Below, in pieces: positions 18,257 to 26,620 of a stretch of 64,000 nt of DNA. The stretch's first letter is position 1. Each line of letters starts with the position of its first letter. Under the pieces are notes generated by a model, which saw only the letters and a list, made by a program, of their open reading frames with translations, had not been told where the DNA came from and did not search any database. A program made the translations under genes and the position numbers. This DNA comes from Mesomycoplasma neurolyticum (lineage in GTDB: Bacteria > Bacillota_I > Bacilli_A > Mycoplasmatales > Metamycoplasmataceae), in the NCBI RefSeq assembly GCF_900660485.1, contig NZ_LR214951.1:868001-932000 (forward strand), read 5' to 3'.

Positions 18257-18413
18257 GTTAAAAATAATCTATTTACTTAATTTCATTTTGTTTAAATATA
18301 GCTAATATTTTAATTTTTTTAATTTGTTATGTTTCATTTTTTTATATTGATTTATTACATTTAATATTTTTATTATTTAAAACAACATATTTGAAAAACT
18401 AATAAAATAAAAA

Positions 18414-18569
18414 AAATAAAAATTTTGTAAAAAAACTCATAATTCATGTTATAATATTATTGCATCTAAAAATAAATGCAATTTTAAATAATTATTTAGC
18501 TATTTAATTAAACATTATATATAAGAATTTATATATTAAATTCAAAAAAAAAAAAAAAGAGGTAAAAAA
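18414..18569 (+). repeat. hsdM leader/promoter, duplicated copy 1
   Basis: Near-identical to 22830-22986. Contains extended -10 TGTTATAAT (18447-18455), a dyad ATTGCAT (18459-18465) / ATGCAAT (18476-18482) over the likely transcript start, a hairpin ATATATAA (18517-18524) / TTATATAT (18529-18536), a run of 15 A (18544-18558) and Shine-Dalgarno AGAGG. The leader is about 108 nt long. Confidence 0.85.
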
Positions 18570-20132
18570 ATGTCCAAACAAAATATCGAAATCAATTATA
18601 TTGATTCAATCAAAGAAAAATTATGAAAATCATGTGATGAAATGAGAGGGAATGTTCCTTCTGAACAATATATGCACATTATTATTGCTATTATATTTTT
18701 AAAAGCAATGTCTGATAAATATGAAAAAGCAGGAGAACAAATTAGAAAAAAATATTTGAATGATGGCGAAAGAAAATGATTATTAGCAAAAAAAGATTTA
18801 AATTTACTTAAAAGGTATGATGTTCAATTTATTGTGCCAGAAAGTGCCAGCTGATCAAATATTCAAAAATATATAAGTAAAGAAGAAATTGGAATAAAAA
18901 TCGATGAGGCTTTATTAGCACTAGAAGAACAAAACAATTCATTAAAAGGTTTATTTGAAAAAAATTTTAGTCGTGAAGATTTAGACAAACAAAGATTAAG
19001 TAAAGTAATTAAACAGTTTTCTGACATTAATTTTTCTGAACTTAAAGAAGATTTTATAGGTAGACTATATGAATATTTTTTAGGAAACTTTTTTAGAAAA
19101 CAAGGTCAAAATGGTGGAGAATTTTACACACCACAATCCATTGTGGAACTTATGGTTGCTCTTTTAGCTCCAGACAGCGATAGTAAAATTTATGATCCAG
19201 CTTGTGGAACAGGTGGAATGTTTGTTCAAGCTAAAAAATATTTAGAAAAACATAAAAAAGATATAACTCAAATGAGAGTATATGGTCAAGAATTTTCATC
19301 TACAACATGAAAATTAGCAAAAATTAACTTAATTTTAAATGGTTTTGATCCTGATGATACACATCTTGGTTCAAAAGCAGAAAGCACTTTCAAAGAAGAC
19401 TTAAGTGGTTTTGAACAATTTGATATTGTATTAGCAAATCCACCATTTAATCTTAAAATATGAGAAAATGAAAATGCTTCAGATGATCCAAGATACAAAT
19501 GAGGACTACCACCTACAAAAAATGCTAATTATGCTTGATTATCCCATATTTTATATAAATTAAATGAAAATGGTAGAGCAGCTGTTATTCTTGCTAATGG
19601 TGCACTTTCTTCTTCACAAAAAGAAGAGCTAAGCATTAGAAAAAAAATGCTTGAAGAAAATAAAATAGAAGCAATAATTTCTTTACCAGATAAATTATTT
19701 TACACAACTGGCATTCCTGCCACAATCTGAATTTTTAATAATAACAAATTGAATGACGATGTTATTTTTATTAATGCTGAAAATTTAGGAGAATTAGCTA
19801 CTAAAAAACTTAGAGTGTTTAACACAGAAAATATTAATGAAATAGTTTCTGCTTATAATGATGCTAAGTTAAATAAAGATTTTAGTATCAAAGGTTTTGC
19901 AAAAAGAGTTTCATTAAATGAAATTAAAGAAAATGATTATTCACTTGTACCTGGAAGATACATTGATTTACTAGAAGAAGAAGTGGATAAAGAACAACTA
20001 AAAGCAGAGATTCTAGAAATTCAAAATGAACTCAAAATTTTATTTAAAGAATTCACTGATTTAATTCCTGATGTTGAAAAATCTATTGAACAAGCTATTA
20101 AATTTGCTGATGAGCAAGAAAAAGAAAAATAG
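18570..20132 (+). CDS. hsdM: Type I restriction-modification system methyltransferase subunit, copy 1
   Basis: 520 residues. N-terminal helical HsdM domain with YIDSIKEKLWKSCDEMRGNVPSEQYMHIIIAIIFLKAMSDKYE; N6-adenine methyltransferase domain with QNGGEFYTPQSIVELM, SAM motif I YDPACGTGGMFVQA (D209 onward), YGQEFSSTTWKLAKINLILNGFD, catalytic LANPPFNL (N290), and the conserved LPDKLFYTTGIPATIWIF. C-terminal helices from about 470. Works with HsdS to methylate adenine in a bipartite target. All recognised catalytic positions are intact. hsdS follows 105 nt downstream, so this copy is in the probably active operon. Confidence 0.96.
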
Positions 20133-20237
20133 AATCAATTCATTATTATTTATTTAATTAGCAACAGTCTTTCCATAAAACAAAAGCAAAAAAATATTTT
20201 ATAACTACAAAAATTAAAATCAATAAGGAAAAGTAAT

Positions 20238-21383
20238 ATGAAACAAATTCAAAATACTAATATTTTCAAATTAGAAGAAATAGCTAAATTTTATCTTGGT
20301 AAAATTTTAAAAAAACCAACAGAAAGCAAAGGCGAATACCCTCTAATTTCATCTACTTCCAAAAATGATGGGATTATTGGAAAAGTTGAGACATTTAATT
20401 TTCAAAATTGTATTACATTGCCAAGATTAGGGATTGAAGATAATATTTTTATAACATTAAGGAAATATAAATTTAGTGCTACATCACACTTAATTATTGT
20501 AAAACCAAATAAAAATATTGTAATTTTAGATTTTTTATATTTACTATTAAAATCACTAAATGCTAAAATTAGTCAATATGCAATTGAGGGAGATTTAATC
20601 AAACGTTTAAGTTTGAAAAAATTAAAAAGCTTAAAGTTAAGTATTCCTGAATTAAGTATTCAAAAAGAAATTGTTCAAAATTGAAAAAAAACAAACGAAA
20701 GTCTTGTATTTTTTGAAAAATTTTTTGAAAATCCTATATTTCAAATTAATAATTTATTAGTTAAAACACTTAATTATGTTATGAATAAAAGTAATAAACA
20801 AAATTATTTATTATCTGATTTATTAGATAAACAAAAACCATATAAAATGGGTAAAATTAACTTTGAGTCAGATGATAAAAAAAATAATTTATATATTTTA
20901 ACTTACAAGAGTTTCAAAAATAATAATTTAAATGACAAAATGACATTTTATGATGAAAAATTAGAAAGTTTTTTTGCTAACAAAAATGATGTTTTCTTTA
21001 CTAGATTCCCAGAACCTAGTTTTGGAATTCAAAATATTTATGAAGAAAACTCAGCTGTTTTTGATAGCTCATTAGTAAAATTAAATATTGATGAAACTAA
21101 AATTCAAAAAGACTTTTTTAAATATTTTAATTATTCAAATTTTTGATTAAATTGAAAACAAAAAAATAAAACATCAACATTATTGGGCGGAATAAATTTT
21201 TTAACAATTTTAAATTTAACACTTTCACTTCCAACATTAGCAAATCAACAAAAAATGATATTAATTATAAATAAACTTGAAAAATTAATAAAAATATTAA
21301 CAAATATACAAAATAAAATACAGAAAATAATTTTGATTAATAATCAAATTATATTTAAAAAAATTAAAGAAAGGAGTTCATAA
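20238..21383 (+). CDS. hsdS: Type I restriction-modification specificity subunit, full length
   Basis: 381 residues with TGA Trp codons. Two target-recognition domains are visible: TRD1 (FKLEEIAKFYLGKIL..., with ISSTSKNDGIIG and RLGIEDNIFITLRKYKFSATSHLII) ending in LKLSIPELSIQKEIVQNWKK, and TRD2 (NYLLSDLLDKQKPYKMGKINF...) ending LSLPTLANQQKMILIINKLEKLI. Each domain is followed by a conserved helix that spaces the half-sites and docks HsdM. AAGGA Shine-Dalgarno 9 nt upstream. Its TAA at 21381-21383 abuts the ATG of the next half-hsdS gene. Confidence 0.92.
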
Positions 21384-21923
21384 ATGGCAATTTATAAACT
21401 TGGGGAAATTTCTAATGTAATTTCTGGTAGAGGACCTAATGGAGTAAAAAATATTGAAGCTTTTAAAAGTGAATATGGTGGAGTCAATTGACTTTTAGTT
21501 AAAAATTTAAAAAGTAATCAAATTCAAGGTGAAATTGGAAAATATAATTTTGATCCTTTAAAACACAAATTAATAAAATTGAATAAAAATGAAATGGTTT
21601 ATTCTATGTACGCTACACCTGGAATTGTTGCAATTAACTTTGAAAATAATGATTTATATATTAATCAGTCTTTTTGCAAAATCATTCCAAACCCACATAT
21701 TGTAATTCAAAAATATTTATATTTTTATTTAATAAAAAATAAAAATAATTTTTTAAAATTTTCTTCAGGAACTACACAAAAAAATTTAAATTTAAGTTTA
21801 GTAAAGAAATTTAACATTAATATTCCACCTTTAGAAATCCAAAATTCAATAATATCTATTATTGAATTTTGGGTTTTCAAATCAGGAATAATAGCTTCTA
21901 AGTTATTAATATCTTTTGCATAA
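21384..21923 (+). CDS. Half-length hsdS (one target-recognition domain), reading into an inverted cassette
   Basis: 179 residues, ATG abutting the hsdS stop, with AAGGAG at 21370-21375. MAIYKLGEISNVISGRGPNGVK opens a target-recognition domain (VNWLLVKNLKSNQ, MVYSMYATPGIVAINFENND, FSSGTTQKNLNLSLVKKFNINIPPLEIQNSIISII). After the palindrome at 21839-21872 the frame runs into the antisense of another hsdS half and stops after 18 foreign residues. So only the first half of an HsdS protein is made. Half-HsdS proteins can dimerise, so it might be functional. I infer that inversion at the palindrome or at the outer repeats changes the sequence fused here. Confidence 0.85.
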
Positions 21924-22279
21924 ATATGTTTGATTACACTGCCATCACCTATTTGTTTTAGTCTTTTTTCTTTTGTTTTTAAAAGAAAAAATAAATATTT
22001 TTCGCTTATAATGCTTAAATCTTTTGGTTTAACTAAAAATGCGCCTGTATTAATAGAAAATGGTTTATCTTGTCAAAAAACATTTCCAATACTACCATCT
22101 TTAGAAATTGTAATTCCTTTTTCATACATAAATGTATTTATATAACCGAAAATTCCATTATTAAATGAACTACTAGATACAACACCAAATTCACCATTAT
22201 TTACATCTACATATTTTTTTGTAAGTTTGCTATTACCTGAAATTACTTGAATTATTTCACCAAGTTTATAAATTGCCAT
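21725..22279 (-). CDS. Opposed half-length hsdS (alternative target-recognition domain), probably silent
   Basis: 184 codons on the minus strand. MAIYKLGEIIQVISGNSKLTKKY has the same N-terminus as the plus-strand half gene, then a different TRD (GEFGVVSSSSFNNGIFGYINTFMYEKGITISKDGSIG, FSINTGAFLVKPKDLSIISEKYLFFLLK) and DLKTQNSIIDIIEFW at the palindrome, after which it reads antisense through the other half gene. On its own strand it is preceded by a terminator hairpin (22288-22328) and no promoter, so it is likely silent in this orientation and expressed only after inversion. Confidence 0.8.
21839..21872. repeat. Perfect 16-bp palindromic arms at the junction of the two hsdS halves
   Basis: CCAAAATTCAATAATA (21839-21854), 2-nt spacer TC, TATTATTGAATTTTGG (21857-21872). 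The arms encode the conserved QNSII(S/D)I helix of HsdS in both directions, so the palindrome is where two hsdS genes meet tail to tail. Confidence 0.9.
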
Positions 22280-22287
22280 TTATAAAT

Positions 22288-22328
22288 AAAACCCAACACA
22301 TTTTAAAAAATAAATGCGTTGGGTTTTT
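22288..22328 (+). terminator. Terminator after hsdS cassette
   Basis: AAAACCCAAC (22288-22297) / GTTGGGTTTT (22318-22327), T-rich end. On the minus strand it also isolates the opposed half gene. Confidence 0.7.
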
Positions 22329-22348
22329 GTATGTTTTTTTGTATGTAA

Positions 22349-22790
22349 ATAGCAATTTATGAATTGAATAAAATTGTTAAATTTTTAAAAGGTAAAAATA
22401 TAAAACAAAATGAAACACTAGAAAATGGTGAATTTAATGTTTATTCATCAAAAACAAAAAATAATGGTATTTTTGGTAAACTTAATACTTTTATTTTTGA
22501 TAATGAATATATATTAATTACAAGTCATGGTCCATATGCTGGAACAGTTATTTATGTAAATGAGAAATTTTCTACTACAAGTAACTCTTTTGTTTTAAAA
22601 CTTGATAATAATATTGTAGATACAAAATTTTTATTTTATTTATTAAAAATGAGCAATTAAATTTAAACACAATCGCTAAAGGTCCTGCTCAAAGTTTCTT
22701 AAGCAATAATGATTTATTATATTATATAGTGTAAAAATTCCTCCTTTAAAAACACAAAATTCAATAAAAGATATTAATTAAAGAAACAAA
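22349..22790 (+). pseudogene. Degenerate hsdS fragment (third target-recognition domain)
   Basis: In-frame ATA GCA ATT TAT GAA TTG at 22349 corresponds to the ATGGCAATTTATAAACTTG start of the neighbouring half genes, so the start codon is mutated. The following about 100 codons look like a TRD (GEFNVYSSKTKNNGIFGKLNTFIFDNEYILITSHGPYAGTVIY). It then stops at 22658-22660 and continues in other frames as LNTIAKGPAQSFLSNNDLL and VKIPPLKTQNSIKDI (about 22735-22780), i.e. at least two frameshifts. Probably a silent donor or relic. Confidence 0.75.
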
Positions 22791-22829
22791 AAAATACTTT
22801 TCAAAATCACGAAAAAGAAATTTTTAATA

Positions 22830-22986
22830 AAAAATAAAAATTTTGTAAAAAAACTCATAATTCATGTTATAATATTATTGCATCTAAAAATAAATGCAAT
22901 TTTAAATAATTATTTAGCTATTTAATTAAAAATTATATATAAGAATTTATATATTAAATTCAAAAAAAAAAAAAAGAGGTAAAAAA
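22830..22986 (+). repeat. hsdM leader/promoter, duplicated copy 2
   Basis: Same extended -10 (22865-22873), dyad and hairpin as copy 1, but the A run before the Shine-Dalgarno is 14 (22962-22975) instead of 15. The duplication begins just upstream of the promoter and runs through the hsdM coding region. Confidence 0.85.
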
Positions 22987-24549
22987 ATGTCCAAACAAAA
23001 TATCGAAATCAATTATATTGATTCAATCAAAGAAAAATTATGAAAATCATGTGATGAAATGAAAGGGAAGGTTTCTTCTGAACAATATATGCACATTATT
23101 ATTGCTATTATATTTTTAAAAGCAATGTCTGATAAATATGAAAAAGCAGGAGAACAAATTAGAAAAAAATATTTGAATGATGGTGAAAGAAAATGATTAT
23201 TAGCAAAAAAAGATTTAAATTTACTTAAAAGGTATGATGTTCAATTTATTGTGCCAGAAAGTGCCAGCTGATCAAATATTCAAAAATATATAAGTAAAGA
23301 AGAAATTGGGATAAAAATCGATGAGGCTTTATTAGCGCTAGAAGAACAAAACAATTCATTAAAAGGTTTATTTGAAAAAAATTTTAGTCGTGAAGATTTA
23401 GACAAACAAAAATTAAGTAAAGTAATTAAACAGTTTTCTGACATTAATTTTTCTGAACTTAAAGAAGATTTTATAGGTGGACTATATGAATATTTTTTAG
23501 GAAACTTTTTTAGAAAACAAGGTCAAAATGGTGCAGAATTTTACACACCACAATCAATTGTAGAACTTATGGTTGCTATTTTAGCTCCAGACAGCGATAG
23601 TAAAATTTATGATCCAGCTTGTGGAACAGGTGGAATGTTTGTTCAAGCTAAAAAATATTTAGAAAAACATAAAAAAGATATAACCCAAATGAGAGTATAT
23701 GGTCAAGAATTTTCATCTACAACATGAAAATTAGCAAAAATTAACTTAATTTTAAATGGTTTTGATCCTGATGATACATATCTTGGTTCCAAAGCAGAAA
23801 GCACTTTCAAAGAAGACTTAAGTGGTTTTGAACAATTTGATATTGTATTAGCAAATCCACCATTTAATCTTGAAATATGAGAAAATGAAAATGCTTCAGA
23901 TGATCCAAGATACAAATGAGGACTACCGCCTGCAACGAATGCTAATTATGCTTGATTATCACATATTTTATATAAATTAAATAAAAATGGTAGAGCAGCT
24001 GTTATTCTTGCTAATGGTGCACTTTCTTCTTCGCAAAAAGAAGAGCTAAGCATTAGAAAAAAAATGCTTGAAGAAAATAAAATAGAAGCAATAATTTCTT
24101 TACCAGTTAAATTATTTTATACAACAACTATTCCTGCCACAATCTGAATTTTTAATAATAACAAATTAAATGACGATGTTATCTTTATTAATGCTGAAAA
24201 TTTAGGAGAATTAGCTACTAAAAAACTTAGAGTGTTTAACACAGAAAATATTAATGAAATAGTTTCTGCTTATAATGATGCTAAGTTAAATAAAGATTTT
24301 AGTATCAAAGGTTTTGCAAAAAGAGTTTCATTAAATGAAATTAAAGAAAATGATTATTCACTTGTACCTGGAAGATACATTGATTTACTAGAAGAAGAAG
24401 TGGATAAAGAACAACTAAAAGCAGAAATTTTAGAAATTGAAAATGAATTAGAAATTTTATTTAATGAGTTCACTAATTTAATTCCTGATGTTAAAAAATC
24501 TATTAAAAAAGCAATTAAATTTGCTAATGAGCAAGAAAAAGAAAAATAA
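22987..24549 (+). CDS. hsdM: Type I restriction-modification methyltransferase subunit, duplicated copy 2
   Basis: 520 residues, same length as copy 1; I count about 22 amino-acid differences. SAM motif DPACGTGG and LANPPFNL are intact, but three changes hit usually conserved places: QNGGEFYTP becomes QNGAEFYTP, LPDKLF becomes LPVKLF and TTGIPA becomes TTTIPA. About eight changes cluster in the last 35 residues, where copy 2 is more basic. No hsdS follows; the inverted-repeat array begins 13 nt after its stop. May be a diverging spare or may use hsdS proteins made elsewhere. Confidence 0.92.
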
Positions 24550-24562
24550 AACTTATTTCTTA

Positions 24563-24625
24563 TTATTTAATTAAAATTAAACCTTTTGTTATATGAAGAG
24601 AGTAGTCTATAAAAAATCAATTATT
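24563..24625 (+). repeat. Inverted-repeat unit 1 (28-bp core at 24583-24610)
   Basis: Core CTTTTGTTATATGAAGAGAG plus TAGTCTAT. Direct repeat of the unit at 26240-26305 (one core mismatch) and inverted relative to cores at 25171-25198 and 26421-26448. Confidence 0.88.
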
Positions 24626-24684
24626 TAAGCATTTTTTATCGCTTATTGCTATATTCGGGACTAGTGGTATGTCTTAATGACTTT

Positions 24685-25050
24685 TTAATTCTCTAAATTT
24701 TTAGGAGTGAAACAATCGGGGTTATCATTTATTAATTCGGCAACTTCTTGGCCACTCATTGGCTCAAATTGTCCCCATGAAAAGATGCCAAACACGGGGG
24801 GGTGCTCTCCTCAGCTCTTTGTAAGAAGTGGATCACTTCAAAAAAGTTATTAATTCCCTCAAAGGTAGAAACTTCCCCAAGTAATTGGTTAACTGTTTTA
24901 TTTTCTAAATAGTCCAAGTCTTCAGAGTCTAGAACATCTATTCCCTTACTTCTTAACTCTTCTATGTTAATAGTAAAGTTTTCCAATATGTGAGAAATTT
25001 GGATTAAGTTTGTGCCTTTTAATGTTTTTAAATCTTTGATTAATTGTTCT
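24685..25050 (-). pseudogene. Frameshifted gene inside the inverted-repeat element
   Basis: Minus-strand reading LEQLIKDLKTLKGTNLIQISHILENFT...FFEVIHFLQRAEES has no ATG/GTG start in frame (only TTG at 24986) although AAGGAGG lies upstream at 25078-25071. It meets a run of seven C (plus-strand G at 24796-24802). As written it ends soon after at 24756. With one more C it would continue as VFGIFSWGQFEPMSGQEVAELINDNPDCFTP to a stop at 24685. I do not recognise the family. The GC content around the C run is higher than in the neighbours. Confidence 0.5.
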
Positions 25051-25170
25051 AATTTTTAAATTGTTTAAAGCCTCCTTTCTATTTTTTTTTATTAATGATC
25101 CATAGTTTAAGTTTTTTAATCACTCTTTTAAGTTTACCTTAGGGTAGACATTCACAAATTAATAAAATCT

Positions 25171-25198
25171 ATAGACTACTCTCTTCATATAACAAAAG
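25171..25198 (-). repeat. Inverted-repeat core 2
   Basis: Exact reverse complement of core 1. Part of a longer unit (about 25134-25260) shared with 26381-26509, including the following gene leader AACACCAAACTA...TTCAAGGAGA and its ATG. Confidence 0.9.
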
Positions 25199-25257
25199 CA
25201 TCAATACACCATATCAGAACACCAAACTACAAAACCAATATTCAAGGAGACGAAAAA

Positions 25258-25992
25258 ATGAAATTATATAAAGAGTTATCAATAAAAAAGAGACCTACTG
25301 AAGAAAAGAACATGTTTAAAATTATAAAAAATATGTTTAATGAAGTAAAAAAAGGAAGGGAATACACCCTTTACATAGCAGAAGATGATCGAACAATAAT
25401 AGAAATAGATAGTAACAAAGAGTTAGATAAGTTATTAGAAAAGCATCCAGAAATATTTAAAGATATAAAATATAACAAAACTAAATCAAAGTTATTTATG
25501 AACAATTTAAATGAAACCTACTTTTTAAAAAGAGTAATTAATGTCTACGAAAATATAAAGATTGCTAGTTATTGATACAATAGGGTTAATAATAAGTTAT
25601 ACATTGTTACAAGAAGTGATATCAAATCTAAGTATGGTTACAAAACAAAAGATAAAAAGATTGATTACATCCCATTATTCGAACCTGTAAAAATTATTTA
25701 CAAAATCTACCAAGCAAAAGTTCTATATGTTAGAGAAGCGTTTGTGTATGCAAGTATTTTAACAGCACTATTTCTTAACAAAAAATCACAAGAGATTCTC
25801 AAAACTAATAGTAAATTAAGAAACTTTAAACTTGAAGTGACAGAAAAAAGAATTATGAGTAGAACTGTGATTATGAATCGAGTAAAGTTAGAACAAAAAA
25901 ATCATATAATTAGGTATGATGATGTTGAGAATTATCGTTACACTATGGGTGAATCATGAGATAAAATAACATATAAATTTAAAGAGAAATAA
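25258..25992 (+). CDS. Unrecognised protein of the inverted-repeat element
   Basis: 244 residues with two TGA Trp codons; ATG 10 nt after TTCAAGGAG in a leader that directly follows an inverted-repeat core. Soluble, Lys/Ile/Tyr-rich, no membrane segment or signal peptide. The N-terminal 35 residues are basic; later RVINVYENIKIASYWYNRVNNKLYIVTRSDIKSKYG and KVLYVREAFVYASILTALFLNKKS. I recognise no domain. Its stop overlaps a broken frame resembling the start of a DNA polymerase. Position inside a repeat-bounded unit suggests a mobile-element or phage gene. Confidence 0.7.
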
Positions 25993-26228
25993 TCATAAAT
26001 GTTAGTCATTTTGAAAATAATTTCTTTGTATTCGATATTGAGTTGTTTGAAAATGAAAATAATACCTACTTTTGGTCTTTAGCATATCAAGTAGTTACAA
26101 GAGAAGGTGATAAGTTTATTGCTAAAAGAAAAGGTTATTTAGATAGTTATCATAATAATAGTACTGATTTAAATTTATTAATAAACTTCTATAGAAAAAG
26201 TTATATGATACAAGAGCAAAACAATTAG
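25983..26228 (+). pseudogene. Fragment resembling the exonuclease start of a family B DNA polymerase
   Basis: 82 codons without an in-frame ATG/GTG (an ATG at 25999 is one frame off). NNFFVFDIELFENENNTYFWSLAYQVV (about residues 10-36) looks like the ExoI D-x-E motif with following tyrosine/tryptophan-rich strand of phi29-type polymerases, then YLDSYHNNSTDLNLLINFYRKS before the TAG. The rest of a polymerase is absent; the next repeat unit starts within 15 nt of the stop. Assignment rests on one short motif and is tentative. Confidence 0.35.
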
Positions 26229-26262
26229 AACAGATACTATTATTATTCAATTAAAACTAAAC

Positions 26263-26290
26263 CTTTTGTTATATGAAGAGAGTAGTTTAT
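26263..26290 (+). repeat. Inverted-repeat core 3
   Basis: Same as core 1 with one C-to-T change (TAGTTTAT). Surrounding 60 bp also match unit 1. Confidence 0.9.
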
Positions 26291-26420
26291 AAAAAAAATC
26301 AATTATTCAGGCCTTTCTTCTTAGAGTTATATTTAATTTATTTTGTAATTTGTAAGCATTTTTTTACTGTCCACTATAGTTTACTTTAATGTAGACATTC
26401 ATGATTTAATATAAATTTTT

Positions 26421-26448
26421 ATAGACTACTCTCTTCATATAACAAAAG
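26421..26448 (-). repeat. Inverted-repeat core 4
   Basis: Exact reverse complement of core 1; together with core 3 it encloses a 186-bp gene-free element whose right end matches the right end of the 616-bp element between cores 1 and 2, so it looks like a deletion derivative. Confidence 0.9.
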
Positions 26449-26506
26449 TACCGAAACACCATCTTAGAACACCAAACTAAAAAACCAACATTCAAGGAGA
26501 AAACAA

Positions 26507-26620
26507 ATGAAAACAATCAAACTTATTAAATTAATGATAAAAAACTTTAAAGGTATTAATACTGAAGAAAATAAAAAAAAATCAATATCAAAATTCCACT
26601 ACTTGAAACCTAAAATTTAA
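26507..26620 (+). pseudogene. Short ORF behind repeat unit 4, truncated
   Basis: 37 codons after a good TTCAAGGAG: MKTIKLIKLMIKNFKGINTEENKK. It occupies the same place behind the repeat as the 244-residue gene but is unlike it, and breaks off where hsdS-like sequence begins (frame KIPLLET at about 26590-26610). Probably the remaining 5' end of a disrupted gene. Confidence 0.45.

Larger units (their letters stand above)
21380..22283. repeat. Inverted repeats bounding the hsdS cassette (putative invertible segment)
   Basis: A 24-bp identical sequence in opposite orientation at 21380-21403 and 22260-22283, covering the ATG and the first codons of both half genes (ATGGCAATTTATAAACTTGG is shared), followed by partial similarity. 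Recombination between these arms would flip about 900 bp and place the other TRD behind hsdS. Confidence 0.8.

Noticed and set aside
21725-21923. Frameshift or assembly error joining two hsdS genes
   Set aside because: Both strands stay open across a perfect symmetric palindrome and both sides encode the same conserved helix, which fits recombination better than an error; read data could still show otherwise.
24563-26509. CRISPR-like array
   Set aside because: Repeats alternate in orientation, spacings are very unequal (about 130-1060 bp), there are only four copies and no cas genes.
24563-26509. Complete insertion sequence
   Set aside because: No transposase (DDE, serine or tyrosine) reading frame, intact or broken, could be recognised between the repeats.
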